NCBI GenBank assembly: GCA_964529415.1
Contig: CAZGWD010000013.1
Location: forward strand, 1 to 64,000
DNA length: 64,000 bases
Direction: 5' to 3'
Source: CAYMPH01 sp964529415
GTDB taxonomy: Bacteria > Spirochaetota > UBA4802 > UBA5550
The notes under the pieces: model-generated
The model's database searches: none
Seen by the model: only the letters and a program-made list of their open reading frames with translations
What the model was told of the DNA's origin: nothing
Part shown: positions 25,183 through 34,607 of the stretch, one piece after another
Layout of the letters: every line of letters begins with the position of its first letter
How positions within the stretch are numbered: the stretch's first letter is position 1
Translations under genes and position numbers: made by a program

Positions 25183-27012
25183 ATGGCTCTGGCTTCCTAT
25201 AAAACCAGGATGCTTGAAGCATTCAGGTTAAGAATGTTTTTTTTCACTGCTATTGCCGCAGTTGTTTTCCTGGTCCTTTTAATACAGCTTGTTAATCTTC
25301 AGCTGATTCAGGGATCGGATTATAAACAGAAAGCCCGGGCAAATATGGAAAACTATATTCCTATATCTGCCTCAAGGGGTGAAATATATGACAGGAATTT
25401 CAAACCGGGCCAGCCTCACGCGATAATTGTAACAAACAGGCCGTCATTCAATATAACAACAGTTCCGGCCAAATTTAAATCGAAAAATAAACTGCATGCA
25501 GTCTTAAAGGATTTATCCCGAATCAAGGGAGTTAACTATGATGATCTTGTTAATGAAATAAATGATAAAAATCCCTGGGAAAGAATTATTGTAAAGGAAG
25601 ATGTAGGCTTTGAAACAATTGTAAATCTCGCATCGCATCAGGACCGGTTTCCAAATGTTGACTGGGAGGATGCTCCTGTAAGGGTTTACAGCCATGATAA
25701 TATGTTCGCGCATCTGATCGGTTATATCGGCAATATCAGCAAAGACCAGTATGCTGTAATGAAAAAACAGGGATACAGGCACTATCAGAAAATAGGAAAA
25801 TCCGGAATTGAAGCACAGTATGATTCAGATTTAAGAGGCAAGGACGGTTTTGTCAGAAGAATAGTAGACGTAAGAAACAGAACTGAAGGGGAAAAGGTCG
25901 GACTTGAACCGTCAGCCGGAAATAATCTTGTTCTTACTGTTGATTATGAAATACAGAAAGCAGCATCACTTGCTACCGCCAATCAGAAGGGTGCGGTTAT
26001 TGTATTAAAACCATCAACCGGAGAAATTATTGCCCTATTAAGCAGACCGGATTTTGATCCGAATCTTGTTATCTCAAAAAACAATACCCAGATAATAAAA
26101 GATCTTAATGAGGATAAAGAGAAACCGTTTCTTAACCGCGTTATCCAGTCAAAATATCCTCCGGCATCCACTTTTAAACTTATGACTGCCTTGTCCGGAC
26201 TTGAAGCTGAAAGGATTACTTCAGCGCAGTCTTATTTCTGCGGAGGCAAATATACTCTGAAGGGACATACAGATAAGGATTTTTACTGTTATGAAACCCA
26301 CGGAACGCTTGATCTTGAATGGGCCATAGCCAAATCCTGCAGCGCATATTTCTATCAGCTGGGTTTGAAAATAGGCCCTGCAAATATATTGAAGTATGCC
26401 GTATATTTCGGCTTAAACGAAAAAACAGGCATTGATCTTCCCGGAGAGATTTCGGGTTTTATTCCAAGCAGGCAGTGGAAGCAGAAAACATTCGGTCAGC
26501 CATGGTATGACGGTGATACTGTGAATCTGTCAATCGGGCAGGGTTTTACAAGCGTAACTCCAATTGAAATGGCAAACTTTGTCTGCGGCATAGTCAATAA
26601 CGGTGTTGTTTATACCCCGCGCCTGGTAAAGGAAATATTGACTCCGGATAACAGAACTGTAATAAAAAGTTTTCAAAAGGAAAAACTCAGGGAAATTCCA
26701 ATTTCACCTTCTACACTTACAACTTTAAAACACGGTATGAGGATGAGCGTAACAAACGGAACTTCCGGAGGACTGGGATATTTAAAAGTTCAGCTTGCAG
26801 GTAAAACAGGTACAGCCCAGACAACATCCAAGAGAAAGGATGATTCCACCCAGCATGCATGGTTTGTGGGATACGGGCCGTATGACGGAACTCCGGAAAA
26901 TGCAATTGTAGTTGCGGTCTTTACAGAATTTGGCGTCACAGGAGCTGCAGCGGCTGTTCCTGTGGCAGAAAGAATTTTTTCAAGACTTTATGATCTGGGG
27001 TATTTTAAATGA
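25183..27012 (+). CDS. mrdA: Penicillin-binding protein 2 (elongasome transpeptidase)
   Basis: The 609-residue protein has an N-terminal membrane anchor (about residues 15-38), a dimerisation domain starting with SASRGEIYDRN, and a transpeptidase domain. Catalytic motifs are S329-T-F-K332, S385-C-S387 (Ser replaces the usual third-position Asn), and K541-T-G-T. It crosslinks peptidoglycan for side-wall growth together with RodA, whose ATG overlaps its stop by 4 bp. Confidence 0.95.
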   Translation: MALASYKTRMLEAFRLRMFFFTAIAAVVFLVLLIQLVNLQLIQGSDYKQKARANMENYIPISASRGEIYDRNFKPGQPHAIIVTNRPSFNITTVPAKFKSKNKLHAVLKDLSRIKGVNYDDLVNEINDKNPWERIIVKEDVGFETIVNLASHQDRFPNVDWEDAPVRVYSHDNMFAHLIGYIGNISKDQYAVMKKQGYRHYQKIGKSGIEAQYDSDLRGKDGFVRRIVDVRNRTEGEKVGLEPSAGNNLVLTVDYEIQKAASLATANQKGAVIVLKPSTGEIIALLSRPDFDPNLVISKNNTQIIKDLNEDKEKPFLNRVIQSKYPPASTFKLMTALSGLEAERITSAQSYFCGGKYTLKGHTDKDFYCYETHGTLDLEWAIAKSCSAYFYQLGLKIGPANILKYAVYFGLNEKTGIDLPGEISGFIPSRQWKQKTFGQPWYDGDTVNLSIGQGFTSVTPIEMANFVCGIVNNGVVYTPRLVKEILTPDNRTVIKSFQKEKLREIPISPSTLTTLKHGMRMSVTNGTSGGLGYLKVQLAGKTGTAQTTSKRKDDSTQHAWFVGYGPYDGTPENAIVVAVFTEFGVTGAAAAVPVAERIFSRLYDLGYFK

Positions 27013-28325
27013 TAAGCAAAGATGGAATATATAAAATAGATTATCTTCTTGTTGTTGCTGTTACGCTTCTTACAATAACAGGCATACTGATCATCTACAG
27101 CGCAGGCTTTGATCCGGTTGATAAAATTAATAACGGCATGTATAAAAGGCAGATGCTCTGGTTTATAATCGGTTTTATTCTTATGATTGCAGTTACATTT
27201 GTAAATTACCAGCAGCTTGGCGATTATTCTCTGCAGATCTTTGCTGTATTGCTTGTGATTCTATTATTAACCACAGTTTTCGGAAAACCAATAAGAAATA
27301 CGAGAGCATGGCTTACACTCGGACCTGTATCCATACAGCCATCTGAATTTGTGAAGCTGGGGCTTGTGCTTGTGCTTGCAAAATATCTTGAACTGCGGGA
27401 ACGTGAAATTACCTATTTCAGGGAACTCTTGATCCCGTCTTTAATTACTCTTGTGCCTGTCATAATAATACTGAAACAGCCGGATTTCGGAACTGCAGTT
27501 TTATTTATACCAATACTTTTCATAATGCTGTTTGTGGGCGGCGCTGATATTCTGCATATTGTTTCTATTATAGCAATAGCTTCTATAGCTCTTATTGTTC
27601 CTATGTTCCTGACATATATGGAATGGATAGGCATAACAGATTCAAATGTTGTGATTAACTTTTTTAAAAACATGAACATGATATTTATTATATCAGGAGT
27701 TTTGATTGCCATTGCAATTATTTTATATGCTGTAAATTTTTTCTTCCCTAAAAAATTATTAAGAAATTTTTATGCAATATCAACTGTATTATCTCTTGGA
27801 CTGTTTTTTTCAGTTATTATCCAGAAGCTTTTCAAGGATTATCAGAAAAAAAGAATTCTTGTATTTTTGAATACGGATCTCGACCCGCATGGTTCTGCAT
27901 ATAATATAATTCAGTCTAAAATCGCAATCGGTTCAGGCGGATTTTTAGGCAAGGGCTTTTTAAAAGGTTCACAGGCGCAGCTTGGTTTTCTTCCTGAAAA
28001 AACATCTGACTTTATTTTTGCTGTTGTTGCTGAGGAATGGGGATTTGTCGGTTCTTTAATTGTAATCGGACTTCTTGCAGTTATTGTATTCAGGGGGATT
28101 CAGATTTCATTTGAAGCTAAAGATAAATTCGGAGCCCTTCTCGCAGGCGGAATCACATCTATATTTTCCTTTCAGATCCTCATCAATATAGGCATGGTAA
28201 TCGGCATTATGCCTGTTACCGGCCTGCCTCTGTGTTTTATTTCATATGGCGGCTCAAACCTTATAATGTCCATGATTGGCGTTGGTATTTTAATCAATAT
28301 AAGAATGAGAAAGTTTGTTTATTAG
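27009..28325 (+). CDS. rodA: Peptidoglycan glycosyltransferase RodA (SEDS family)
   Basis: The 438-residue protein has ten or so membrane segments and SEDS motifs: RAWLTLGPVSIQPSEFVKL, KQPDFGTAV, SKIAIGSGGFLGKGFLKGSQ, FLPEKTSDFIFAVVAEEWG and the C-terminal FISYGGSNL. It is longer than E. coli RodA (370), with an extra hydrophobic region around residues 200-280 between the central motifs. It polymerises lipid II glycan strands with PBP2. Confidence 0.95.
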   Translation: MISKDGIYKIDYLLVVAVTLLTITGILIIYSAGFDPVDKINNGMYKRQMLWFIIGFILMIAVTFVNYQQLGDYSLQIFAVLLVILLLTTVFGKPIRNTRAWLTLGPVSIQPSEFVKLGLVLVLAKYLELREREITYFRELLIPSLITLVPVIIILKQPDFGTAVLFIPILFIMLFVGGADILHIVSIIAIASIALIVPMFLTYMEWIGITDSNVVINFFKNMNMIFIISGVLIAIAIILYAVNFFFPKKLLRNFYAISTVLSLGLFFSVIIQKLFKDYQKKRILVFLNTDLDPHGSAYNIIQSKIAIGSGGFLGKGFLKGSQAQLGFLPEKTSDFIFAVVAEEWGFVGSLIVIGLLAVIVFRGIQISFEAKDKFGALLAGGITSIFSFQILINIGMVIGIMPVTGLPLCFISYGGSNLIMSMIGVGILINIRMRKFVY

Positions 28326-28355
28326 GTTGCTTCATCCTTAACGGGAGGTGTGCAA

Positions 28356-29126
28356 ATGAAAATTGTTTTCAGCGAGCGTTATTATAATTTCGATTATGCA
28401 GGTGACCCTGCTGCCTATCCCGGCAGGCTCGAGGGCATAATGACCCTGCTGTCAAAAAATAAGAAATATGAAATAGTCAGTCCTGATCCTGCTTCAGAGG
28501 AGGATATACTCCGTGCCCACTCTGTAAGACAGCATGAACATATAAAGAGGAATGCTCTGCTCTATGAGCTTTCTGCTCTGTCTGCAGGCGGCGCGATTCT
28601 CGCAGCTGAACTTGCCTTTGACGGTGAGCCTTCCTTTGCAGTAATACGCCCGCCCGGACATCATGCCTCAGCTGATTCCTGCTGGGGGTTCTGCTATTTT
28701 AACAATATCAGTGTGAGTCTTCTTAAACTGTTTTCTGATGGTAAAATAAAATCAGCCTTTGTGCTTGATTTTGATCTGCATACAGGTGACGGAAATATCA
28801 ATATCCTCAGCCGGAGAAGTGACGGTTTCAAGGTCAATATTCTGAATCCCATGGCAGGAGAGCGCAAAGAATATTTAAGAGAGGTTGATGCATATATGCG
28901 CAATCTGCGCGATATCGACATCTTTGCTGCTTCAGCCGGCTTTGACCAGGGCATTGATGACTGGGGCGGCCTGCTATATCCAGAGGATTATACTGTTCTC
29001 GGCAGTCTCATGAAGGAATATTCAGATAAGCTATGCAAGGGGCGCCGTTTTGCTCTTCTTGAAGGCGGATATAATCATGACGCTCTTGCTTTGAATACAG
29101 AAGCATTCTGCAATGGGTTTGCCTGA
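28356..29126 (+). CDS. Histone deacetylase-like amidohydrolase
   Basis: ATG 28356 is chosen because GGGAGG at 28343-28348 sits 7 bases ahead; the earlier GTG at 28350 is too close. The roughly 256-residue protein shows the zinc deacetylase pattern: RPPGHHASADSCWGFCYFNN (active-site HH), DFDLHTGDGN (metal-binding Asp and His), and SAGFDQGIDDWGG (second Asp). It is shorter than usual for the family, and the HH(G/Q)DG-type motif reads HTGDG. Acetylated small amines, such as polyamines, are possible substrates. Confidence 0.8.
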   Translation: MKIVFSERYYNFDYAGDPAAYPGRLEGIMTLLSKNKKYEIVSPDPASEEDILRAHSVRQHEHIKRNALLYELSALSAGGAILAAELAFDGEPSFAVIRPPGHHASADSCWGFCYFNNISVSLLKLFSDGKIKSAFVLDFDLHTGDGNINILSRRSDGFKVNILNPMAGERKEYLREVDAYMRNLRDIDIFAASAGFDQGIDDWGGLLYPEDYTVLGSLMKEYSDKLCKGRRFALLEGGYNHDALALNTEAFCNGFA

Positions 29127-29188
29127 TGTTTTTTACTTTATCCGCAAGACAGGCGAAAAGCTCAGTAGTAATTATGAGATACAAAAAA

Positions 29189-30070
29189 ATGAAAAAAATA
29201 TTTTCCCCATTATTCTTAATAATTATAATAACAACTGCATTATCATGCTCGAATTCCAATAAATTCAAATTTAATCTTCCTGATGTAAAAAATTATAAAG
29301 AAATTGAAGTAAGATACTTAAAATCAGATGATAATGTAAAACTTGCATACCGACAGATCGGACCAGAAAATAGTAAAACAGGTCTGGTGTTTGTCCCGGG
29401 CAGTACAATGTATGGATATTATTATGTTCATCTCCTATCTGGATTTTCAAAATATAATATTTTAGTTCGGATTATAGATATTCGTGGACATGGAGATTCT
29501 GAAGGTAAACGTGGTGATGTTCCATCCTCGAACACTCTTATTGAAGATTTATCCCAACATATAAAAGATTTAAAATCAAAAAATCATGAAATGAAAATTG
29601 TAATTGGGGGACATTCGATGGGTGGAGGTATCTGCGGACGGTATCTTGAATATTCTGGTTATGATTCCGTAAAGGGCGTTGTCTATATCGCTCCTTTTTT
29701 CCATTATATGCAGCCGGGGATGAAAAATGCTGGATATGTGGATGTAAATATCTTAACCGTTCTATTCGGCAAAGACCATGCTGTATCACAAATATACCAT
29801 CCAAGCAGTGATGATCCGAAATTAGTAAAAGAATATACCAACATTATGAGTAAAGCATCAATGGTGTCAGATTTCACAAAATTTAGGAAAAATCATACTA
29901 CTAAAACAATGTTTATTATAGGTAAAAATGATGAACTTTTTGATATAGAAAAATCAATGAAGATATTTGATGATAAAAGTATTAAATATATATTACTGGA
30001 TGAAACTGGACATATAAACTATAAACCAGAATCATTTAATGGAATTCTAAAGTTTATTAATGGCATTTAA
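29189..30070 (+). CDS. Alpha/beta hydrolase lipoprotein (lysophospholipase-like)
   Basis: From ATG 29189 (29174 is also possible) the roughly 293-residue protein has a lipoprotein signal with lipobox TALSC. The hydrolase core includes RIIDIRGHGDSEGKRGD, the nucleophile elbow GGHSMGGG, a C-terminal acid in KNDELFD and the catalytic histidine in DETGHIN. It resembles monoacylglycerol lipase/lysophospholipase proteins. Base composition is more AT-rich than its neighbours, and an attC-like repeat follows the stop, so it may have arrived as a cassette. Confidence 0.78.
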   Translation: MKKIFSPLFLIIIITTALSCSNSNKFKFNLPDVKNYKEIEVRYLKSDDNVKLAYRQIGPENSKTGLVFVPGSTMYGYYYVHLLSGFSKYNILVRIIDIRGHGDSEGKRGDVPSSNTLIEDLSQHIKDLKSKNHEMKIVIGGHSMGGGICGRYLEYSGYDSVKGVVYIAPFFHYMQPGMKNAGYVDVNILTVLFGKDHAVSQIYHPSSDDPKLVKEYTNIMSKASMVSDFTKFRKNHTTKTMFIIGKNDELFDIEKSMKIFDDKSIKYILLDETGHINYKPESFNGILKFINGI

Positions 30071-30093
30071 TATAATTCTGAGTTATTCGACAG

Positions 30094-30203
30094 TCTCAAC
30101 ATGGTGTAAATGCTGTTCTCGCGAAAGGACTCGCTTGGTCTCGCCATGCAAGGAGGCGCATTGCTGCAAAGCCGCAACGTTGTTTACACCAGGCAAGATA
30201 GTC
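30094..30203 (+). other. Orphan attC-like repeat
   Basis: This relative of the site at 37-153 is in the plus orientation, after the hydrolase gene. Shared parts are ATGGTGTAAA(T/C)GCTG at 30101-30115, the CGCGAAA and TTGG...TCGCCATG stem segments, GTTTACACCAGGCA at 30182-30195, and a plausible R'' TCTCAAC at 30094-30100. The expected R' reads GATAGTC at 30197-30203, a poor match to GTTRRRY. Short direct repeats GACAGTCTC (30089) and GATAGTCTC (30197) overlap the ends, so insertion of a palindromic element is an alternative. The remaining 165 bp before the next gene show nothing clear. Confidence 0.55.
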
Positions 30204-30368
30204 TCTTGAATACAGATCAGTGTTTGATATTAGTTTTTACATCTTTTATAAATTACTTGATATAATCTTTCCTCGTTGACATTTTAAGCCTCAAAAATAA
30301 TATTATTTCCGCCTTAGCTGAATATTTTTAATAAAAGATGAAGATTAATTTTCCGGAGAGAATATAAA

Positions 30369-31544
30369 ATGAAAAAAGATAATTATCGGCGTATATTTTT
30401 TATAGGTGCGGTGGTACTGGCTCTTATTCTTGCATGCGGCACTGTTTTTATATTTACCACTCAGCCTAATCGTGATGCTGATGCTGCTCCGGGAAAACTT
30501 ACACAGCAGAGTATTGATTTAAATAAAACTTCAAGGTTCCTGGCAGGCCTGCTTACCCAGCAGGAACTTGCTTTTCTGCCGGAAAGGGACCGCGTAAGAT
30601 ATAAAAAAATTTCAGAATCCATAGCTAAAAGCTGGAGCGGTTTTTTTACTAAAAATAAAAATGAAATAACAGCGTGGCGGGAAAATAACATACCCGAAAA
30701 GAATATTGCCAGGGTGTTTTATCCATTCAGCGGTCCTGATGTGCTTCACCCGCTGCTTTTCTTTCCTAAAGCAGATGAAATTCTAATGTTTGGTCTTGAA
30801 CCTACCGGAGGAATTCCTTCAATGGAAGCTGTTCCCCAGGCGGCTCTTGTATCTCAGGTTGAATCTCTGCTCGATGCGCTTAATTTTGTACTTAACCATT
30901 CATTTTTTGTTACAAGCGATATGTCTTCAAAGGTAAAAAGAAGTTCTCTCAACGGAGTTGCTGCACTGATGTGCTTTTTTCTTGCTCGTGACGGTTACAC
31001 TATTCTTGACGCCAGGGAAATTTTTATTACGCCTGAGGGTGTAACAGGTTATGATTTTAAAAATAAAATCGCAGGTAAAGATCATGTATCCGGCATTGAG
31101 ATAATTTTCATGGGTGCTGATCAGAAACACAGAAGGGCGAGCTACTTTCAGATTAATGTTTATAATAAATCTGCACAGCTTCCGAGATTTTTTGCAATGA
31201 TTGAAACTTTTAATCCTCAGGCTGCCATTATAAAGTCAGCTTCTTATCTCATGTCAGACAAAAATTTCAGCAGTATCAGAGAACAGGTGCTTGCAAAAAG
31301 CCCGATAATAATTCAGGACGACAGCGGGATCGACTATCATTATTTTAAAAAAACCGAATGGGATATCACATATTTCGGAAAATATCATAAACCGATACCT
31401 TTATTCAATCACCAGTACCAGAAATCCCTGGAGAATGATGTTGCAAAATATTCCAAGGGACCGATTAATTTTGTTTATGGATATGGTTACGGGTATCCTG
31501 ATATGACATATCATCTTATTATAGCCAGAAAGAAGAAACCTTGA
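30369..31544 (+). CDS. Membrane-anchored protein of unknown function
   Basis: The 391-residue protein has an N-terminal membrane segment (residues 10-30) ending in a Cys, so a signal anchor or lipoprotein is possible. The rest is soluble and probably periplasmic. Conspicuous stretches are YPFSGPDVLHPLLFFPKAD, GLEPTGGIPSME and YGYGYGYPDMTYH near the end. I recognise no named family. GGAGAG precedes the ATG. It is 35 bp upstream of another unrecognised gene. Confidence 0.5.
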   Translation: MKKDNYRRIFFIGAVVLALILACGTVFIFTTQPNRDADAAPGKLTQQSIDLNKTSRFLAGLLTQQELAFLPERDRVRYKKISESIAKSWSGFFTKNKNEITAWRENNIPEKNIARVFYPFSGPDVLHPLLFFPKADEILMFGLEPTGGIPSMEAVPQAALVSQVESLLDALNFVLNHSFFVTSDMSSKVKRSSLNGVAALMCFFLARDGYTILDAREIFITPEGVTGYDFKNKIAGKDHVSGIEIIFMGADQKHRRASYFQINVYNKSAQLPRFFAMIETFNPQAAIIKSASYLMSDKNFSSIREQVLAKSPIIIQDDSGIDYHYFKKTEWDITYFGKYHKPIPLFNHQYQKSLENDVAKYSKGPINFVYGYGYGYPDMTYHLIIARKKKP

Positions 31545-31579
31545 TTAAGAATATGCAATAAACTGCATGGAGAAATAAT

Positions 31580-33559
31580 TTGGATTTACATAATCTTGAT
31601 GAACTTATAGTAGAAGATAATCCGCTGCTTACTGATGAATTCGGTGAACTGAAATATAAAGTTGCGACTTATTTTTCTGATGGATTAAAGGAAACTATTT
31701 TTTCAGGCCCGACCATTCACCCTGTAATCAAAATTTATTATCTGGCGCGTATTGAATCATTGCGCGCCGAGGCAGGTCTGCCGGCACTTACGGAAACAGA
31801 AACGGAAGGGATTATAGCTCAGGCTGTAGATCTGGTTATAGAACGCAATATGGTATATATCCGGTCATCAGCAAGAAGCATGAATCAGGCCTTCCGCGCA
31901 GATGCTTATCTGCAGAGTATCGGGATTCCGCGTTCTTCTGTGCGTTTTATTGACGTATATAACGATGATGTTCGTGGTGCCATCAAGAGGCGTGGGGAAA
32001 TCTGGCGGCTTCAGGAAACTCCAAAATCTTCAGAAGAGATTATTTCCTTTATCAACTCCTCGCGCATCCAGCTTGGAGCCAAAACTGTGTATTACTATTC
32101 GCGCACAACCGGCGTTAAGTATCTGACATGTGCAGAGTTTATGAAAATCGAAAGACTGCCGGAAGCTGATATACGCGCATGTCTTGAGGAGATTAAGGAT
32201 TTATCTGCGCGCAGGATTGAAGACGGGAGCCCTGCGGTTGTTTTTTTCAAGGCGCATAATTTTGGAAATTATAATTTTAAGGCCTTTGACTTTTCAGCTG
32301 CGGATTCACATATGATGAACCATTATAATCTTTTAAAGAAAAATTTTGTTATGTCTGCAGAACAGTATTTTCGGGAGGATAATTGTAATGATCCTGTATG
32401 GCAGGCTGAAATGTTTCAATGTCTTATCGGAGCCGGCAGGGATGAAAACGGACATCGGCGTCTTGAGGAGGATATTGTTGGGCTGTCAGATGAATTCCAT
32501 TCCAGGGTGACATGGCTGCCGGGATGTTCAATCAATGGTGACGAACCGATGTTTGACGCGGCATTTGACTCTGCTGAATTTGAAAAAGATGATGTCATCC
32601 GGAGGCTCCTGGACCGGAATGTCATGGGTATTATAAAGAACTTTGTTAATGCAGTGCCGGGCATTGAGTATATCAATGTAGCCCGCATTGAAAGCACTCT
32701 TTCAAAACGCGCATCGAGAAAGATTATCATGCCTGGAAGACGATGCGTGTATATTGCAGTTTTTCATCGAACCGGGGATATCGAGGAAACAGTTAAAGTT
32801 ATCCGGTTTCAGAAACGTGATGTGTATTATTTTCTCGATAACGGGCTTGGGCTCAGGGAGGCAATAGCTGCTTCGGAAAGCAACCGTACATTTGTAAACA
32901 AACGTCATGAAGCGTGTGTGCGCCTGGGGCTTAACCTTTCCAGTGTTGAGATCAGGAGCATCAACGAATTTTATGACGGGGCCAATTTGAAATTTCGCGG
33001 GAAGGAAATTACAAGCTGTTATTATGAACGCGATTACGAGTTCGGCTATGCAACGGACAAGATTCCTGCGGACTGGTATCATGCTGAAAAGAATTCAACA
33101 GAGTTTGCAAAGCTTCTCGGCCGGACAGCAGCTGCGAGTTTTATTACGGGCCGGCTTTATGACGGCGAAGTCATTTTTGATGACGGTGACGAAATAGTGG
33201 TTGTAGACTTCGGGGGCGCGCCGCTTGATATTGTGATAACCGAAGGTACTGCTTCCTTTAATGAATTGGACGTTCCGCTTTCTGAATTTGCTGTTGATTA
33301 TGCCCAGTCTGTGATTAAACGCTCCGGACTGGTTCCTGACTTCGAACTGTTCAGGGACAGTTTTATCGAGGCATTCATAACAAGATTTGTGGAAATTCAG
33401 AACGCATTTAGAAATAACAGAGCGGAATATGAAAGTCTTTTCGAGGATGATAAACCAGGAGACAACTTTTATGAGAAATGGCAGCTGGCTCTGCGCAGGC
33501 TTGACGGCGCTGATGCACAGGAGCTTGCTTTTCTGATAATTAAAGAATGCGGACGATAA
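31580..33559 (+). CDS. Large cytosolic protein of unknown function
   Basis: The 659-residue reading starts at TTG 31580 with GGAGA eight bases ahead. It has no signal peptide or membrane segments. Charged residues and Arg are common and the base composition is more GC-rich than the neighbours. The segment GRLYDGEVIFDDGDEIVVVD, followed by FGGAP near residues 535-560, looks like part of an ATP-grasp or kinase-like fold, but no complete active-site set can be seen. I cannot assign a family. It may be co-transcribed with the upstream anchored protein. Confidence 0.5.
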   Translation: MDLHNLDELIVEDNPLLTDEFGELKYKVATYFSDGLKETIFSGPTIHPVIKIYYLARIESLRAEAGLPALTETETEGIIAQAVDLVIERNMVYIRSSARSMNQAFRADAYLQSIGIPRSSVRFIDVYNDDVRGAIKRRGEIWRLQETPKSSEEIISFINSSRIQLGAKTVYYYSRTTGVKYLTCAEFMKIERLPEADIRACLEEIKDLSARRIEDGSPAVVFFKAHNFGNYNFKAFDFSAADSHMMNHYNLLKKNFVMSAEQYFREDNCNDPVWQAEMFQCLIGAGRDENGHRRLEEDIVGLSDEFHSRVTWLPGCSINGDEPMFDAAFDSAEFEKDDVIRRLLDRNVMGIIKNFVNAVPGIEYINVARIESTLSKRASRKIIMPGRRCVYIAVFHRTGDIEETVKVIRFQKRDVYYFLDNGLGLREAIAASESNRTFVNKRHEACVRLGLNLSSVEIRSINEFYDGANLKFRGKEITSCYYERDYEFGYATDKIPADWYHAEKNSTEFAKLLGRTAAASFITGRLYDGEVIFDDGDEIVVVDFGGAPLDIVITEGTASFNELDVPLSEFAVDYAQSVIKRSGLVPDFELFRDSFIEAFITRFVEIQNAFRNNRAEYESLFEDDKPGDNFYEKWQLALRRLDGADAQELAFLIIKECGR

Positions 33560-33650
33560 TTTTTTTAACAAAAATTTTAAATTTTTTTTGTCTGTTCGTA
33601 TTAATAATAAAGGCTCATTTCTGATTCTTGGAAAAATGATATTCAATTAT

Positions 33651-33855
33651 CCCCCCGTCCCCCGAAGGGGGCGAGTTTAAAGAAATTTAATAAATTGAAT
33701 TTCTGAAAAATATTGAAATTGAAATATTGAGTATCAAAAATGAAAATGAATAAAAAATATTTCAAATATTACAAAAATGATAAAATATGCATTATCGATG
33801 AAGTAATTATTTATCACATTTTTTCGCCCCCTTTGGGGGACGGAGGGCTTTAGGG
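33651..33855. repeat. C-rich/G-rich bounded repeat element, copy 1
   Basis: In the gene-free gap 33560-33929, inverted ends CCCCCCGTCCCCCGAAGGGG (33651-33670) and CCCCCTTTGGGGGACGGAGG (about 33827-33846) enclose about 150 A/T-rich bases. Each end is itself a small hairpin. The interior has weak similarity to the interior of a second copy at 53767-54014 (TGAAAT.GAAA..TATTGA and GATGAAGTAATTAT-like stretches). No coding potential is visible. Confidence 0.65.
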
Positions 33856-33929
33856 TGACAGGGCACTATAACTAAAAAATATAATAACCCCTAAGAATCA
33901 GGAAAGAGTAATAATAAACAGGATAAAAA

Positions 33930-34607
33930 ATGAAGAATAAAGCAGTAATATTATTAAGCGGAGGGCTTGATTCAGCAACTGTTGCAGGTATAGCCATTAG
34001 CGAAGATTTTGAGCTATACGCTTTATCATTTAATTACGGGCAGAGACATGGCATTGAGCTTGAGTGTTCCGGAAAAGTTGCAGCTTTTTTTAAAATTAAA
34101 AATCATATTACAATTGATATACCGGCTGAGATTTTTAATTCAGCTCTTGTTAAAAATTCAGGTATAGCTGTGCCGAAATCGGGCTTGGATCCTTTAAAAA
34201 TTCCTTCTACGTATGTGCCTGCAAGAAATATTCTTTTTCTTTCATATGCGCTTGCTGCTGCAGAGAGTTTCGGCGCATCAGATATTTTTATCGGGGCAAA
34301 TGCAGTTGATTACAGCGGGTACCCTGACTGCAGACCGGAATTTTTTACTTCTTTCGAGAATATGGCAAATATAGGAACTAAAGCTGCAATCGAAGGTAAG
34401 CCGTTTAAAATTCATACCCCAATTATTGATTTAAAAAAAGCAGAGATTATTAAAAAAGGGATTTCACTCGGAATCGACTATTCAATAACACACAGCTGTT
34501 ATGATCCGGATGCATCGGGTCTGGCCTGCGGTGCCTGCGACAGCTGCATTCTGAGAAGAAACGGATTTGCTGATGCCGGAATTCCTGATCCGACAAAATA
34601 TATATGA
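33930..34607 (+). CDS. queC: 7-cyano-7-deazaguanine synthase
   Basis: The 225-residue protein has the PP-loop LLSGGLDSAT (residues 8-17), YVPARNILFLSYA, and the C-terminal zinc site built by HSCYDP and CGACDSCILRRNGF. It converts carboxydeazaguanine to preQ0 in queuosine synthesis. Other que genes are not in the window and no preQ1 riboswitch is seen upstream. The stop overlaps the next ATG by 4 bp. Confidence 0.96.
   Translation: MKNKAVILLSGGLDSATVAGIAISEDFELYALSFNYGQRHGIELECSGKVAAFFKIKNHITIDIPAEIFNSALVKNSGIAVPKSGLDPLKIPSTYVPARNILFLSYALAAAESFGASDIFIGANAVDYSGYPDCRPEFFTSFENMANIGTKAAIEGKPFKIHTPIIDLKKAEIIKKGISLGIDYSITHSCYDPDASGLACGACDSCILRRNGFADAGIPDPTKYI

Noticed and set aside
33120..33240. 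Protein-kinase DFG motif in the 659-residue protein
   Set aside because: VVVDFGG occurs without the expected catalytic loop, lysine or glycine-rich loop in the right order.
33095..33646. Minus-strand ORF of 183 codons over the end of the 659-residue gene
   Set aside because: The plus-strand frame has a ribosome site and runs far longer; the antisense frame lacks motifs and a ribosome site.
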